A stretch of 64,000 nt of DNA from Casuarius casuarius (GCA_003342895.1 PTFA01000195.1:1-64000); one strand, 5' to 3'; shown: positions 12,247 through 24,239, counted from the stretch's first letter. Numbers and translations are program-made. The notes: generated by a model not told the origin, from the letters alone.

Positions 12247-13424
12247 ATATCTCTTAAACAGAGCAAATTTGTAAAATAAGCAAATATGAGAAGTAGGGCA
12301 GCAAAGCTGACAGGCAAATAGCTATCTCTCTGAAATGCATCAAAGGGATGAATATGGGATTAATANGAGACAATCTGAAATCTCCTTGACTTACCAAGCT
12401 ACACTTTGGTCTTCACAACCTGTATCATAACCTTAAATAACAATAAAAACAAGAACATTTCTATGCAGCCTTCAACTCAGCCATTTTATTATTTGCTTTT
12501 TTAATTATAATCTGAAATATATATCATATATATCATATATATATATATATAAAAAAAAAAAGAAAATAGATACCAAAATTGTAATAAGCTTAGGTATGGT
12601 GGCAACAGGTCCCTTTGTAAAATTAACATTAAATGTTTTGAATATGCAACTAACAATGTTGTGTGGTCTTCAGAAGAGTGGGCCAGAGGTGATTTTTACT
12701 GAGAATCAACATTTAGTGGAAATCATCCTCTTCTTTGAAAGATGGTATCTAATCCACGGTGACTTGTCAACTCTACATCAGATCATGGCAAAGTGATTTA
12801 GCTGGGAGAAAGTCTTACTGAGCTGTCTCCCTCTTTTGTTATTAGTATTTACCATCCATTTCTCAAAACATCATCTCTCTATATCAGGCTGGCACATGTG
12901 ACTGTGAAACCAAAGACAAACTGTGAGGCAACATTTTGGGTGAGAGAAGTCTCATCAGTGCTTCATGCCAATTCTGACACACGTGACACCAGTTTCCCCT
13001 TGCTGATCTAAGACACGGAAACTTGCAAACTGACACTACTAGCTTTAAGATCGTTCATGCTTGTCTTCCTTCATTAACAGGAAAATGTGAATATCCTTCT
13101 CAAGTGCATAGATTACTATGCAACATGGGGGTCCAGTGTGTATACCAGCATAATTTCGCTGAAGTCAACAGAGCTGCTCTGATTTTTATCAGCCAAAGTC
13201 TGACCCAAATATTGAGAAGGTAAAATTTTTAGGCAAGTTAGTTTCACAACTTAACATCTTATTTGCCTGTAAAATGATTGCACCTGGAAATCTGGTAATT
13301 ATATATGTGCTCCCATTTTAGAGCTTTTGCTATCTTGTAAATGGGGGAATGAGGGATGATCTCAGGAGCCCCAGTCCAATACCTTCACAGCATCATCGTT
13401 CTTTTCATCTCTGCCTGAGAACAC
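12247..13424. other. Unique DNA between two CR1 copies, no gene seen
   Basis: It contains an N at 12366 and a TA-rich block at 12512-12562. The frames at 12596-12796 and 13023-13223 are short and unrecognised. Confidence 0.5.
12512..12562. repeat. (TA)n / ATATATC microsatellite plus A run
   Basis: TA dinucleotides with regular C interruptions (units of 'atatatatc') pass into pure TA and then eleven or more adenines. Confidence 0.8.
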
Positions 13425-13652
13425 ACACCAACCAATACTTAACACCCTTTACTCTGAGGATGNCTGAGCACTGGAACAGGTTGCCCAGAGAGGTTGTGGA
13501 GTCTCCATTCTTGGAGATATTTGAAAGCCATCTGGACATGGTCCTGGGCAACATGCTCTAGGTGACCATGCTTGAGCAGGGGGGATGGACTAGATGATCT
13601 GCAGAGGTCCCTTCCAACCTCAACCATTCTGTAATTCTCTGATTCTGTGAAA
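13425..13652 (+). mobile_element. Avian CR1 LINE 3' end, copy 2
   Basis: From 'acacccttt' and 'ctgagcactggaacaggttg' the sequence runs through 'ggagtctccattcttggaga', 'tctggacatggtcctgggca', 'ctagatgatctgcagaggtc' and 'ccttccaacctcaaccattc'. It finishes with three imperfect ATTCTNTG-type units, the true CR1 3' terminus. It keeps the 3' end that copy 1 lacks and is 5' truncated, as expected from target-primed reverse transcription. An N lies inside it at 13463. Confidence 0.95.
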
Positions 13653-13734
13653 ATTTATGTGCATGAGGAAAGGAAGACTATTAATAAGAGTCTTGTGGCT
13701 ACAGGCACTCTACAGTTCTGTCCAGTCCACATCT

Positions 13735-13875
13735 GTTTGTGCCACAGATAACATATCATCTTTCTGAGCCTCAGTTTCTTCCTGTGTAATGTGGGGGATG
13801 ACACTATTCTCTTTCACTTGGATGCTGTGAGCCTTAATTACTAATTTTTGCAAGGATGTTGGAGATTGTCTGAAA
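13735..13875 (+). mobile_element. MIR-type SINE fragment
   Basis: 'tctgagcctcagtttcttcc' followed by 'tgtgtaatgtgggggatgac' and 'tggatgctgtgagccttaat' is the standard MIR central to 3' order. It lies 80 bases after the CR1 copy 2 terminus. The tRNA-like head is missing. Confidence 0.7.
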
Positions 13876-13879
13876 GAGT

Positions 13880-14170
13880 TGCCTGAAAATATGCACAGCT
13901 TTATTCCCATGCTAAGTAACTTCTGCAGCAGTACATGTTGTTTTGAAAACATGCACAGATCATTCTGCNCTTATTTATTCTCTTTGTTATTGAGGCTGAA
14001 TACTCTGTCAGCAAAAACACAGTGTGTGCCTACAAACCTGAAATGTGGACAGATAGAACCCTAAATGTCCAAGAAAGAGCAAAAGGGCATTCTGCAGTAT
14101 TGCTGGTGAGCAGGATTAATGCTATCTTGGAAAAGTTCAGGGAAGTAATATTAAATTTTTCAGTGGAGTT
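13880..14170. other. Short unique stretch, no gene seen
   Basis: It holds an N at 13969. A frame at 13879-14064 has no recognised motif. Confidence 0.5.
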
Positions 14171-14358
14171 TCTCATATCTCATTAGCAATATCTTATCCG
14201 ATTAGCACATTAGCACATTCCTTTGTATTGCATTAGCATTCATATCATATCAGAACATATTGTTGCTAATATAATGTTACAGTCGTATCATATTAGTGAC
14301 TTTCATATCCGATTACTGAGAAAGGATACTAATAAGACATTCCGATTCAATTAGTAAG
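14171..14358. repeat. ATTAGCA / CATATC motif cluster (degenerate repeat)
   Basis: ATTAGCA occurs at 14182, 14201, 14209 and 14232, and in reverse (TGCTAAT) at 14264. ATTAGCAC is a direct 8-bp tandem at 14201-14216. CATATC occurs several times (near 14174, 14241 and 14304) and CCGATTA occurs near 14199 and 14309. The pattern suggests an eroded tandem array; it also gives dense homeodomain/POU-like ATTA cores, so an enhancer is an alternative reading. Confidence 0.5.
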
Positions 14359-14472
14359 GTAACAGAATTCCCTTCTTTCCAAGTCACTTCCAGCTTTGCT
14401 CCTAAATATAAGCCGATGATAGGCATCAATGGAGTAATCCTTTTACCATCTTGATTGAACATTTCCCTTCAG

Positions 14473-14728
14473 GAATGATGTCTGCACAAAGAGAGAATTG
14501 GAACTTGCACCCAGTGTTCCTATCCTGCTGAATTCTGCGATTTTTGCATTTCCAGTGATGTTGAAAGAGAAAGAGCACACTCCACACTTACCAGGGACAG
14601 GGACAGGCCTATTCCCTTGCTTGGCAGACAGTGTTATATTCTGGGATGAATATTTTGAAGAGGAGACCCCAGATGTTTCTCCAGAGAGTATTCCCCAGAC
14701 TTTTGCTGAGCTACAGGAACATACCTAG
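14473..14728 (+). CDS. Candidate 3'-terminal coding exon, unknown protein
   Basis: The acceptor is 'ttgattgaacatttcccttc' followed by AG at 14471-14472, with a branch-point-like TTGATTGAAC. From 14474 one frame is open for 85 codons, starting NDVCTKRELELAPSVPILLN, with an acidic C-terminal part containing VIFWDEYFEEETPDVSPESI and a TAG stop at 14726-14728. Composition is less AT-biased than the flanks and the acidic tail has coding-like codons. No upstream partner exon was found and I do not recognise the protein. It could equally be a chance frame or a fossil exon. Confidence 0.22.
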
Positions 14729-15899
14729 TGCTTCTGTCCACTGAAGGTCATGGCCACGTGTGTCACATGTTCCTTCCTTTGAAGACTTTCCAGCAGGGTC
14801 GAGGTCCATGAACATCATCTGTGATTTGTCTGGCAATCAGTAAGAACACACTATAAGCCCAATTCATCTTTTATGTCCTCCATGCAGTAGAGGGTGATTT
14901 ACAGCATCTCCCTGTCTCAAAGCAATAATGAAATGTATAAAAGAAATGTTAGATCCCTTTATTTCAGTCTAAATATACTGCCCATGCTGATTATCAGCCT
15001 CATGGAGTGAATTACAGAGACAGCTTATACTAGCCAATTGAGTAGTATCTCTGCTTAGGTCTTCCCAAATTAAAGTGATATTCATTAAAAGAGTCTCAAA
15101 CCTGCTCCTGAAATAATATGGCATCATCACTGTTCCAGTGATAAGCTCTTGCCAAAGACATTGTAAGTCACAAGTGGAGATTAGCTGAGTTTTAACTGCT
15201 ATGAACTGGATTCTGTGCATAATTCAGTCAGCAATAGAAAATGCATTGAATTTGGTTATTCAAGGGTAATGCATTTGGATTCTAGTTCTTATTAATACTG
15301 GAGGTGTCTTAAATGGTAGTTAATATAGACTTGGACGTTTCAAATTCATGTAAAGTTATTATGATGCAACTGTTATTTCTTTATCCAGCTTCATTGTAGC
15401 TTCAGTTCTACAGTCTATTCATGTATTCCACACTGGACAATTGCTAAATACAAAGCAGAAATACTCCATGTCCATCTTCTTTCAGCTGAGCACTCTAACT
15501 ATAGAACTTCAGGCATCCTTTCCTTGCTTATCTTTCCTTTTACCTTCATGAATACTGAATTCCTTCTTACACAGTGCCCAACTTTTACAGAAACTGAGTA
15601 TATTATAATTTAAAATGTCTGTTTATCTGTTGCTTTAGTTATCTCCTCAAGCTGTGCTACCAGTCACATCGGATTCCCTCAAGCTGAAGAATACTCAAAT
15701 TTTCTGTCTTTTATTAAATGGATGTTTAATCTCTAAAGACATGGATGTCTCAAAAAAAAAAGTTTCATTTACCTGAAATCTTCTGATTGCCAGACTCCAC
15801 AAGCGATACACTGCAATATCCTGCATTTTCTCCTGCCTTTTTCTATTGCATTTCATAAAGCATCTCCTGATCTTAAACGTTCTCTCTGAGTGGAATTCA
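14729..15899. other. Unique noncoding DNA, no gene seen
   Basis: No repeat or gene can be supported. Minus-strand frames at 14969-15220 and 15695-15916 are unrecognised. Confidence 0.5.
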
Positions 15900-16330
15900 T
15901 ACCTAGGATCAGGCATCTACACTTAAGTGGACGGCAGGGTAGGCATCTGTATCTAGCCTGTGTGTCTAAATCCCATTTTAGTTACTGGGAAAATCACTAA
16001 TATAATCAAAGCACTCAGGTCACCCAAGATGTCAGGGGCTCATTCAGTTGTCCATATGTTGGCATCCAAAGCCGATGTATCAAAAGACATCAGTGTCAGG
16101 AAGCTATGACATCCATGGGAAACCTAGGCTGCACTGAAGCAGCATCTGCAGGATGTAAGGACTGTAAGGACAACTGAGCCAAGCCTCTGCTGTTTTTCAG
16201 ATAAATATCTTTCTAGAATCTGTATTGGCTAGCTCTCCATTGACTCCAATGGGTGCTTAGGCACTTACTCCTCATATAACACATTTTACTTTAATGTAGG
16301 TATCTGCATCTACCAGCATACGTCACTCCC
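15900..16330. repeat. Ancient unclassified dispersed repeat, probable
   Basis: Phrases such as 'aggcatctgtatctagcctg', 'ccattgactccaatgggtgc' and 'gcttaggcacttactcc' belong to a recurring style of old sauropsid repeat that also appears at 28.5, 38.9, 50.7, 56.2 and 60.4 kb of this window. The boundaries are approximate and the class is unknown to me. Confidence 0.35.
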
Positions 16331-17900
16331 AAAGGATCAAATGAAAGATATTTATATATCTATTTCCCTTTGGAGGATGTGATCCAGGAGAAATAGATAT
16401 TCTTCTTTTAGCAGAAACTGCACTCAGGTGCATCAACAATTACAGTACAACTGCAAAACATTGTAGAAGATCACCACGCATCTGTATCATCAAACTTAAC
16501 CTAAAAACAACATAAAGGTGATATGGTTCTACTGAGCATCTAAGAACTTGCAGGTGGAGGCTGACTAGTAAGCTGTTCAGTTAGGAATAGAGAAATAACA
16601 TGCTAGTCCAATAAGTAAACATCACACAATAAACTGTCAGTTTTGCAAGTGTTAAAGTCAGCAAAACAAGAACTCCTGACTGTTTGCCATAAGAGATCAA
16701 AAAATAATCACGAAGATTTCTTTCAATTTTGAATGAATATTCAAATAAAAATCCATTATTTGCATATCTCTAGTAATTATATTCTCCTAAAGTTACATTT
16801 TCCCCAAAAGGTTTATTGGAGGGTGGAAGATAATTTCCTTATAATATAAAATGTTACAGACTTAGGTTAGATAACTGCCCTAATTTTAGCGATCCATTGG
16901 TGGCTATAATTCCATGGAGAACTTTGTAATGAGTAAATTTGTTAATTCCTTCTACAAAATAGGGTCCATTTGCATTAAGTGTTGAAGTCTGGAATTCTTT
17001 TGCACTAAAAATATTATATCAATGCCATTATTAGCTACTGAGAGAAGTAAGCAACCAAATAAGATAAAAATAATATTTAGAAAATGCTTCAAAAGACAAC
17101 AAAAATGTTGCTATTTGTGATGTGGAACTTTTGGGCAGCAATTCTTTAAAAATACAATAGAAAAAACAGTTGGAAGTATCTGTTTTTCTTTGGATTTTGA
17201 AAAAAAAAAAGCAATAGAAAAAATGCAGTTTAATTTCAATTCCCCTGAAAAAACATTTGTCATTTTCATTTTTAATTTCACTTGTAACTGAAGCTGATAC
17301 TTAGTGGCAGATGCTGTTTTTAATGTGAGAAGGACAGAAAAATGAGTTGTGAAAATTCATCCTCAATAAAATAAAAATTCATTACTTGCTTGTTTGATGC
17401 AACTTCATTATAGCTTTTACTTAGACATCCACAAAGCTGTTTGCAATATGAATATCATGTAAAGGATCATTGGTAATTTTCAGTATTTTCAAATATAAAA
17501 GAAAGCATGAATAGTAGGAATATGCATGCTGGATATACATCAGACCAACATTTCTCACTTCATATGAANAATCAAACTATGAAAAGATGATGAAAAGAGA
17601 AGATGCCCGCAAGAAATCCATGCTTAGTATCAGAATTTCTTGCTGCAGTTTTCAAAACCTCTTGTTATGAATGCCATTTTGCTCAATGGAAATAAAACTT
17701 CTATTTGATTTCAGTAAGAAACATGGAGAAAGAATACCAACTTCTTCTTTTGAAATTCCTCTCCTAAACACTGTCTTCAAGTATTCTGTTTTCAGGAGTG
17801 AGGCTTTTGTAAATGCTCTGTCAAAGCTATTTGTCTTGCCCTGGAAGGTATGAAAACAACATCTGGCTCATATTGCTGGGCATCCTGAGGTCAGTTCTGC
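16331..17900. other. AT-rich unique DNA, no gene seen
   Basis: Strongly AT-rich, with an N at 17569. A 60-codon frame at 17671-17853 is unsupported. No repeat is recognised. Confidence 0.5.
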
Positions 17901-17939
17901 CTTCTCTTTGCAAAGAGAAGTCGACCCCGACTTCGCTTT
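17901..17939. other. Perfect 20-bp palindrome overlapping a second hairpin
   Basis: CTTCTCTTTGCAAAGAGAAG at 17901-17920 is its own reverse complement. Its right half continues as AAAGAGAAGTCG (17912-17923), which pairs over 12 bp with one mismatch to CGACTTCGCTTT (17928-17939) across an ACCC loop. The middle segment can therefore pair left or right but not both. The right hairpin and the bases after it hold several CpGs, rare in this region. No surrounding gene is recognised. Confidence 0.7.
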
Positions 17940-20900
17940 CCCCTTGGCTCTGTTCTTTGACAGCGAACGGTTAGCTCTGCACTGTGTCTTTGTGATCTGG
18001 GGCAAGGAACAAGCTTGCTCTGGGCTGCTTGGTACTGCTTTGTGTCCATGTTATTGCTAGAGACCAGGCTCAGGAGTGAATTTCGGCACCAAAGAAAACA
18101 GTTGATTTAGTCCAAATTGGAGACACTAAGTATGCAGGAGGTACAATCAAGGAAAAATGGAGGGAGAGAAGCTAATTGGCAGTGTGAGTGCACCAAGAGT
18201 TTCTAGAGTTTCTAAAACTTACTTTTCAGGAAAGTTGCAAGGCATTGATTTAATGTCATGTTTTGCTGTGATCTCATGCCTTCTCATCCTCCTTTTTTTA
18301 GAGGCAACATTTGTTGCTTCTTTTTTCAGTAGAATCCTTGGTGCTTTGCCTTTTGAACTCTGAAACTAAAGAAGTTTGACAGTTGCAATGAATTCATCAT
18401 GTTATCCCTGATGACAATTCTAATGCAATAACTCATGCATCCTTAAGTGAGAAACTTAATTATATTTATTCATTTATTTATTTATAAGTGTGGGGGGGTT
18501 ATTATTATTATTTTACATTGAGATTGTCTATAGGTTTGAAGTAGCTTTTCTGTGGTCTTAAAATTATTCAGGATAAAAGAATTCTAAAGCATGCAAGTTA
18601 TATAAATATGTATGGAGGGATAGAAGCTGTTTGTATGCACAACAGGATGGTAATAAAAGCAATCTGTAAGCTTCTTCCAATAGTGATCTCTTATAACCAC
18701 CCACTGTTTAGTCATTTTGTAATAATGTGATGGATGAAAATGTTTCAAAGCTGAAATACCAAATAGATCTGCCTGAATTGCATCTGCAGATAGCAAAATA
18801 ATGCTGGAAATATGTAGATAATAAAATGCCTATTCAATGTCTCTAACCACTGATATCCTAGAAAAGCAGATTCTAGGACATGTAAACTAGGATGAGGTTG
18901 ATGTTTCCCACAGTTGGTGACAGTTTCGCTTAATTTGGACTAGAGATCTGGCTCAGCGTAACCCCTTTCCCAGTTGCAAGAAAAGCAGTGATTTTCTGGT
19001 ACATTCTTTGCTGTTAAATCTTGAGTTAGAGTCCTAGTTGGACACCTAGAGATACTGTGTAAGGAACATCTGCAAGTTGCATCAGACTAGACATGAATTT
19101 TTCTGCAGCTCTGCAGCTCGCTTTTTCTGAGAGGTGTAAAAAGGTAATGTAAAAAGATATCAAACACTACGTTTTTGATTTGGTCATGTGTTCAACTCAT
19201 CTTGCGTGCACTTTAAACGGATATAAAGCACCCCAGTGTCTGCAGCTGTGTGGTGTTAACTCAAGCGGTCTTAGCTGGCATGGTTCTTAAGGACTATGGA
19301 AAGAAATATAATTAATGTATTAAGTTATGAGACTGGAAGGAGAGAGATCTTTAGATTTCTAAAGTTACACTTTTGAATTGGGTCTAAAGACTGTAATTAA
19401 AGATTTTCATTAGGTCTTTTATACCAATTATAGGAGCTAAAGACACTGAGGGGAATATACAGGAAGACTTTCTGTTCCCAGTGAGCTTTGTAAAACCTAG
19501 AAACCTAAAATNGAATTCCTTCCTCACTCTTGTGTGAAAGAAGAGTAATTTCTGTGGTGGAATAACACCAGAATTACATCAGATAAATCAGATTTTAGTA
19601 AGAAAGGAATCAGTTCTTGCATGGCCACTTCTGACAGCAGAAAGCTCAACCTGTTTTTACTAGGTATTAATAAAAAAAGTAAATGAAAAATACATTCTTG
19701 AAATGATAAAAAAAAAAAAAAAGGCCCTGAAAATCAAAACTATAGAAAACTTTATAAAAAGTAGCCAACTTCATTTATACATCCAAAGGCTCTGGAGAGG
19801 ATGTAATCAGTGCTACATCTTTTTAGTGGGTAACTACTGTAACCTGGTGGAATGACCTATAGATCAACACATATACCTTAGCAACAGAAAGTGCCTACAT
19901 TTGCTGTAAGTAGCCTGGCCCATGGGAGACACAAACTTTTAGACAGAGTGTAAAGGTATAAAGCAAACACTGTTTTAGGTTCTACAGTACACAACCATGG
20001 CTAAAATGTAATTAGTAAAAAATGCTGGGCAAGAGCATTGTGTGACCAGAACTATTCAATCAGAAAGTGCTGATTGAACATATATAATCACAATCAAAGC
20101 CTTTATTTAAATAGGGGTTACAGTCCTAATAAAACACAAAGGGAAATAGGGGCAGAGGGCTTCTAGACAGGTAATGAAAGAAAAAATTAAACTCATCCAA
20201 TTACATCTGGGGAAAAATCCATTACCTATAACAGTGAGAGGACAGCCCCAGGAAAATTCAGATGCAAAACTAATAATGAAGGCGCAGTGTCCTTTCAACA
20301 GATTCTAAATGAGCTCTAATTTTCTTACATCCACCATTCCCAAACTATATAAATTTCAACTAAGCAGAAAAAAAGTGACATGCTAGCACAATTGTTATTC
20401 CAAACAGGCACAGCTGCTTGCTCACCTTAATTAGACCTAATCCCAAAAGGGAACCAATCTTTCCCTATTTTCTTCGATGAGCTCACCTGATTTACCTCAA
20501 CTTTTCTTTTCTAATAGGTTTTGCCCTAACCTTTCAGCTATTGTCATTTCAGAAATTCTAATGGGAACTGAAGAGCTGTAGCTCCCTTGTGCCAAACTGT
20601 TTTATCCTTTTTTTTTTTTAAGTGAGTTTTTCCCAAATNTCAAAATATTACTGAGGTGAAGAGGTATTTGGAGACGTGATGGGATGGGGGGGAGAAGCTG
20701 AGAACAAAGAAAAAAGAAAACAGAACATGGTATGTGATTTTTAAGTCTTATTCTGTGAGATTCTGGGTCAAATCAAGAGTTTGTCTCCAATAAAACTTCT
20801 GCAAAAGTGGGGATAGCAGATGACTAAGACAGGCAGGATCTGGCCCCGGGTGTTGCAGCAGTGCAGGATTTGTAGGTGTTGGTGCTGGTGGCAGCTCTGG

Positions 20901-23770
20901 GAAGGTAGTTTCTGTACCCATGGAGGTAAGCACAATATTGGGATCTGCTTCTCTCTCATTTTTGTGGCCTCCACAGCAAGTTAGGTAATTATATCTGAAG
21001 AGTAAGACTTTCTCATTAGTGCTGTGGATGAGGAAGAGCATCCAGAGGAGCAGAGCAAGGTTTTGAACCCCGCCTTCCCTCTTCAGTGCTTTTGCATTCC
21101 CAACTTCACCCATTCCAACATCTTTCCATCAAAAATGGCAACAAAGGTGCTCATTTTTGCCAAAGAGGTCAGCATTTATATGGTGGATGCATTCGCAAAG
21201 AATTGCATTAAGAATACTTTTTATAACCACAACACAATTTAGAGGAAAAAAGGTTTCTTATAACAGAAATAAGACTTTTATGATTATCATCAGAATAGTT
21301 ATTGACTTACTAGGTTTTGCTGTTCCAAAGGAAAGTCGTACTGGAAACCACTTGTAAAACCTCTCATAAATATAGTTTATTCCTTAGCAATCAAATACTC
21401 CTCAAAATGCATTGTAGAAAACACCTGATACTTATAGCACATTTTATTACTGGTCACAGCATTTATTTTTCTCTGAGTTTAAACTTAACTTTGCTTTGCC
21501 TAATTTGGGGTATGTGAGGTCAGTTCATCTAGAACTGATGAAATTAGCCATGGGTATAAAAAATAAAGGACCTATAAGACTTTCCAGGAGCTAGGTCTAT
21601 GTATATACACAGCGCCACCTTTCAAAGGATAGCATTTCAGTGTTCCTATGTCCACACTGACTCACAGTCATTTGATTTCNGGGCAACTGCTTTGACTTAA
21701 AGCAGCTATTGCTATTGACAGATAAGAAAAATAATATCATCTGAACAGCACCTCCTTCATCTATGAAAAATTAGGTCTTTATTTATACACCAAATATACC
21801 GACCTGTTCAATGTATCTGTTCAAATACACCTGACCTGGTCAATATACCTACCTGCTCATTACAAATGGAAAAATATTGAAGTGTCCTTTTTTAGGACTT
21901 TTTAATGTAGCTTGTGGTGTTTTTACACAAATACTTCAGTGATCAACTTAACAGTGAATACTTTCTCTAATGCAAAAATTCTTTTTTTTCTTTTCTATTC
22001 CAAGTACTTATATATGTAAAATATATACATATAGATAAACATATATATGTATTTCCTTCTGATTAATGAAGTAAAAAAGGAGAAGTGAAGAATAAAAGGG
22101 AAGGAACACTGGAAAAGATAATATTTTCATTTGAATTTAATAAAAAAACTATCAATTAAGAAATATTAGAAATTAAAACATTTTTATAATCACAGAAACT
22201 AAACAGAAACTTTTGGCCACTGCATTCTTATATTATGATAAAATTTGTAAGAAATGTTATCCTTACAGACTGCAACAGTTCCCAGGGATCAATTTGCAGA
22301 TAGTGCTCTTCAAAACCACTATCTTAACTGTTATATCTGTGCATAAAAAAGGTGCTCAACTTATAGATAAAAAGTAGGTGTATTGATTTTCTATTCTTGT
22401 CACATGTCTATCATTTGAAATCTGTATTTTACCTCCCAAACTTTTGTTTTATATCTTTTTTATTTTTAAAAGATGTCAGAAAAACAAAAAAGCTCAAGAG
22501 AAAAACGGATTTTTTTTTGCTGAGGCATCAGAGATATGAGTCTTTACTTCTCCTCCCAGCTGTTTTCAAGGGGACAGTGAGTGCAACCTTTGTGAAAAAG
22601 TGGCAAAAGAAAGCCCTCCAGAAGACAGTCAGCAAAGTCTGCAGAAATTCATTTGTGTTCAAGGCTTTTGCAAGTTTAGCCAAGTACTCATTCTGAGAAT
22701 GGCAGATTTGTACCTGAATATTCACATTGCATGAGCTTCACGTTGTCTTTGATGCTCCGGGTACTTAGATTGACTGCTGTGGCATGGCCTGGTTCCTTCA
22801 CTTCTTGAAATCCTGTTGTCAGAGCAAAAGCAGACCTTAAGAACTCTTTTCTCTGCAGGAGAGACAATGAAGTCCAGCCTTTAAAAAATAGCTGAGGAAG
22901 AGAGTTGTATAAATAGCCACTAACTCGTAAGGGAAAAGTCCCTCTTGGTAATAAAAGACTAAGGGACCATGCTATACAATGTAATAACAGATACTGCAGA
23001 GAAGATTATCATTACTTAAAGTATTCTTTTATCATATAGCACTCTGAAAATAGGGGAAAGGAATAGAAAGTGGGAGGCATAAGGAAAGTCAGGAACAATG
23101 ACTCCCAGAGATCAGAATGAAAGGAGTAAATTCTGGGCCTGAAAGCAACACACCCAGCTCATCAAGGTTCAACATGACACCATGACCAGGTTGACTAGAT
23201 GGTGCTCAGTTCAGCAGCTGTGCAACGATTACTGCTTTCAGGGTCTGCAGGTGCCTTGCTCTTGGTAGGGATGAGCAGCTCCGCGTTCCCCGTATGCAAA
23301 ACCGCTGGAGCTGCGANCTGAACTCAGGCCAAGGCCAAGGCAAAGTCTCTGACCACCATCCCCTGCTCTTCCAATGTTTCTGCCACCTCCAGGGAGTCTG
23401 CCTTTGCCCCAAGACTAGAGTTTATTCCTTTTCTTTTAGAGGGAGGATGGCATGTTCAGGTAAAAGGGGAAAAAAGAAAAGAAAGAAAGAAAAAAATTAT
23501 CAGGCCAGAGAGTGAGACTTGAAATGAATTTCTGCTATGACTGTTAGGACTTGGAAGGAGAGTAAACTTGAGCCCCAGGTAATGTATGATTTCAACATGG
23601 AATAATCTTTAGGAGAGGGAACAAAAGCCAACAGAAAGCCTTACTCACCAAGCAAGGAATTGTGGTGTTCGGTTTTGAAGCTTTTTTCCTCTCCCTCTTT
23701 CTATCCTGTTGGTCTAACAAATTTTAATTTTTTTTATGTTTGGAAGAACAATACTGAGCTCTCCCCTTAT
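17940..23770. other. Long AT-rich unique region, no gene supported
   Basis: It contains TTTA and ATT simple repeats around 18465-18515, A/T runs near 19709 and 20610, and Ns at 19512, 20639, 21680 and 23317. The minus-strand frame at 20748-21113 (121 codons, proline-rich C-terminal half) and the plus frame at 22397-22696 (99 codons) have no recognised domain and no good exon context. The part at 23160-23420 is richer in GC. I see no RNA gene. Confidence 0.5.
23480..23498. repeat. Short (GAAA)n purine tract
   Basis: A small GAAA-type simple repeat, unrelated in position to the larger purine tract at 42.4 kb. Confidence 0.6.
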
Positions 23771-23775
23771 CAAAT

Positions 23776-23840
23776 GGCCATTAGTACAGTGGTTAAAGTA
23801 AGACATGTGGGCTTGAATCCCCTCCAGAGGAGGAAGGAAC
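23776..23840 (+). mobile_element. tRNA-derived SINE head (MIR-like), degenerate
   Basis: TAGTACAGTGG at 23782-23792 fits the RNA polymerase III A-box consensus, and GGCTTGAATCC at 23810-23820 fits the B box at 9 of 11 positions. The 28-base spacing between box starts is shorter than in a tRNA, implying a deletion. 'acagtggttaaagtaagaca' resembles a MIR head. It is certainly not a functional tRNA. Confidence 0.35.
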
Positions 23841-23879
23841 TGAATGCAAGACTCTTGGGAGCTATTAAATAAAAAGATC

Positions 23880-24130
23880 ACCATCCTGTCCGGCCGGATA
23901 CATCCAGTCTAACTTTGAGAAGAGACATTTTGAGAAGTTTCACTGTGTGAAAAATCACACTGCTGGCCTCTCCCGGCACTGCCCACAGCAAGACGTGCAC
24001 CTCCTTCGTGTCTCTTTCTCCAGGTGCCCTGTGCTGTGTCACGGACTGGGAGAGAAAAAACCTTAACGTGGGGAAAGCTGTGGTGGCTGCTTGGGTTATA
24101 ACCGAAACGGGTGCCATCTGCCTGGGCTCC
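23880..24130. other. CpG-retaining, GC-richer patch
   Basis: About ten CpGs fall in about 250 bases (for example 'gtccggccgga', 'agacgtgc', 'ccgaaacgggt'), against very few in the flanks. This suggests either recent origin, weak methylation or selection. It overlaps the exon candidate at 24024-24166. A minus-strand frame (23878-24117) also stays open, as expected in GC-richer DNA. Confidence 0.5.
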
Positions 24131-24166
24131 AGTGCAGTATTCCTGGTGGTGACAGTGAATGCCTGA
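24024..24166 (+). CDS. Candidate 3'-terminal coding exon, hydrophobic end
   Basis: The acceptor 'ccttcgtgtctctttctcca' ending in AG at 24022-24023 is a strong polypyrimidine site. The frame from 24026 is open for 46 codons to TGA at 24164-24166, starting ALCCVTDWERKNLNVGKAVV and finishing in a hydrophobic stretch (CLGSSAVFLVVTVNA) that could be a membrane segment. AATAAA lies at 24167-24172, right after the stop, which would leave almost no 3' UTR. The open frame also extends unspliced back to 23951, so splicing is not required to explain it. No family is recognised. Confidence 0.22.
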
Positions 24167-24239
24167 ATAAAGGACCTATTGATTTAACACAGTGATTTCC
24201 TATTTAACAGACAAAATTAGGACACCTTCTTCATATAGA

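Noticed and set aside
13349..13561. 70-codon plus frame
   Set aside because: Its second half is CR1 copy 2; similarity to the frame at 11995-12207 is due to the shared repeat.
20748..21113. 121-codon minus-strand frame with a proline-rich part
   Set aside because: No recognised family, an overlapping frame is also open, and no splice context stands out. Slightly GC-richer DNA makes long chance frames more likely.
22397..22696. 99-codon plus frame, basic C-terminal part
   Set aside because: Overlaps an open minus frame (22528-22725), has no domain, and contains a poly-Phe stretch from a T run.
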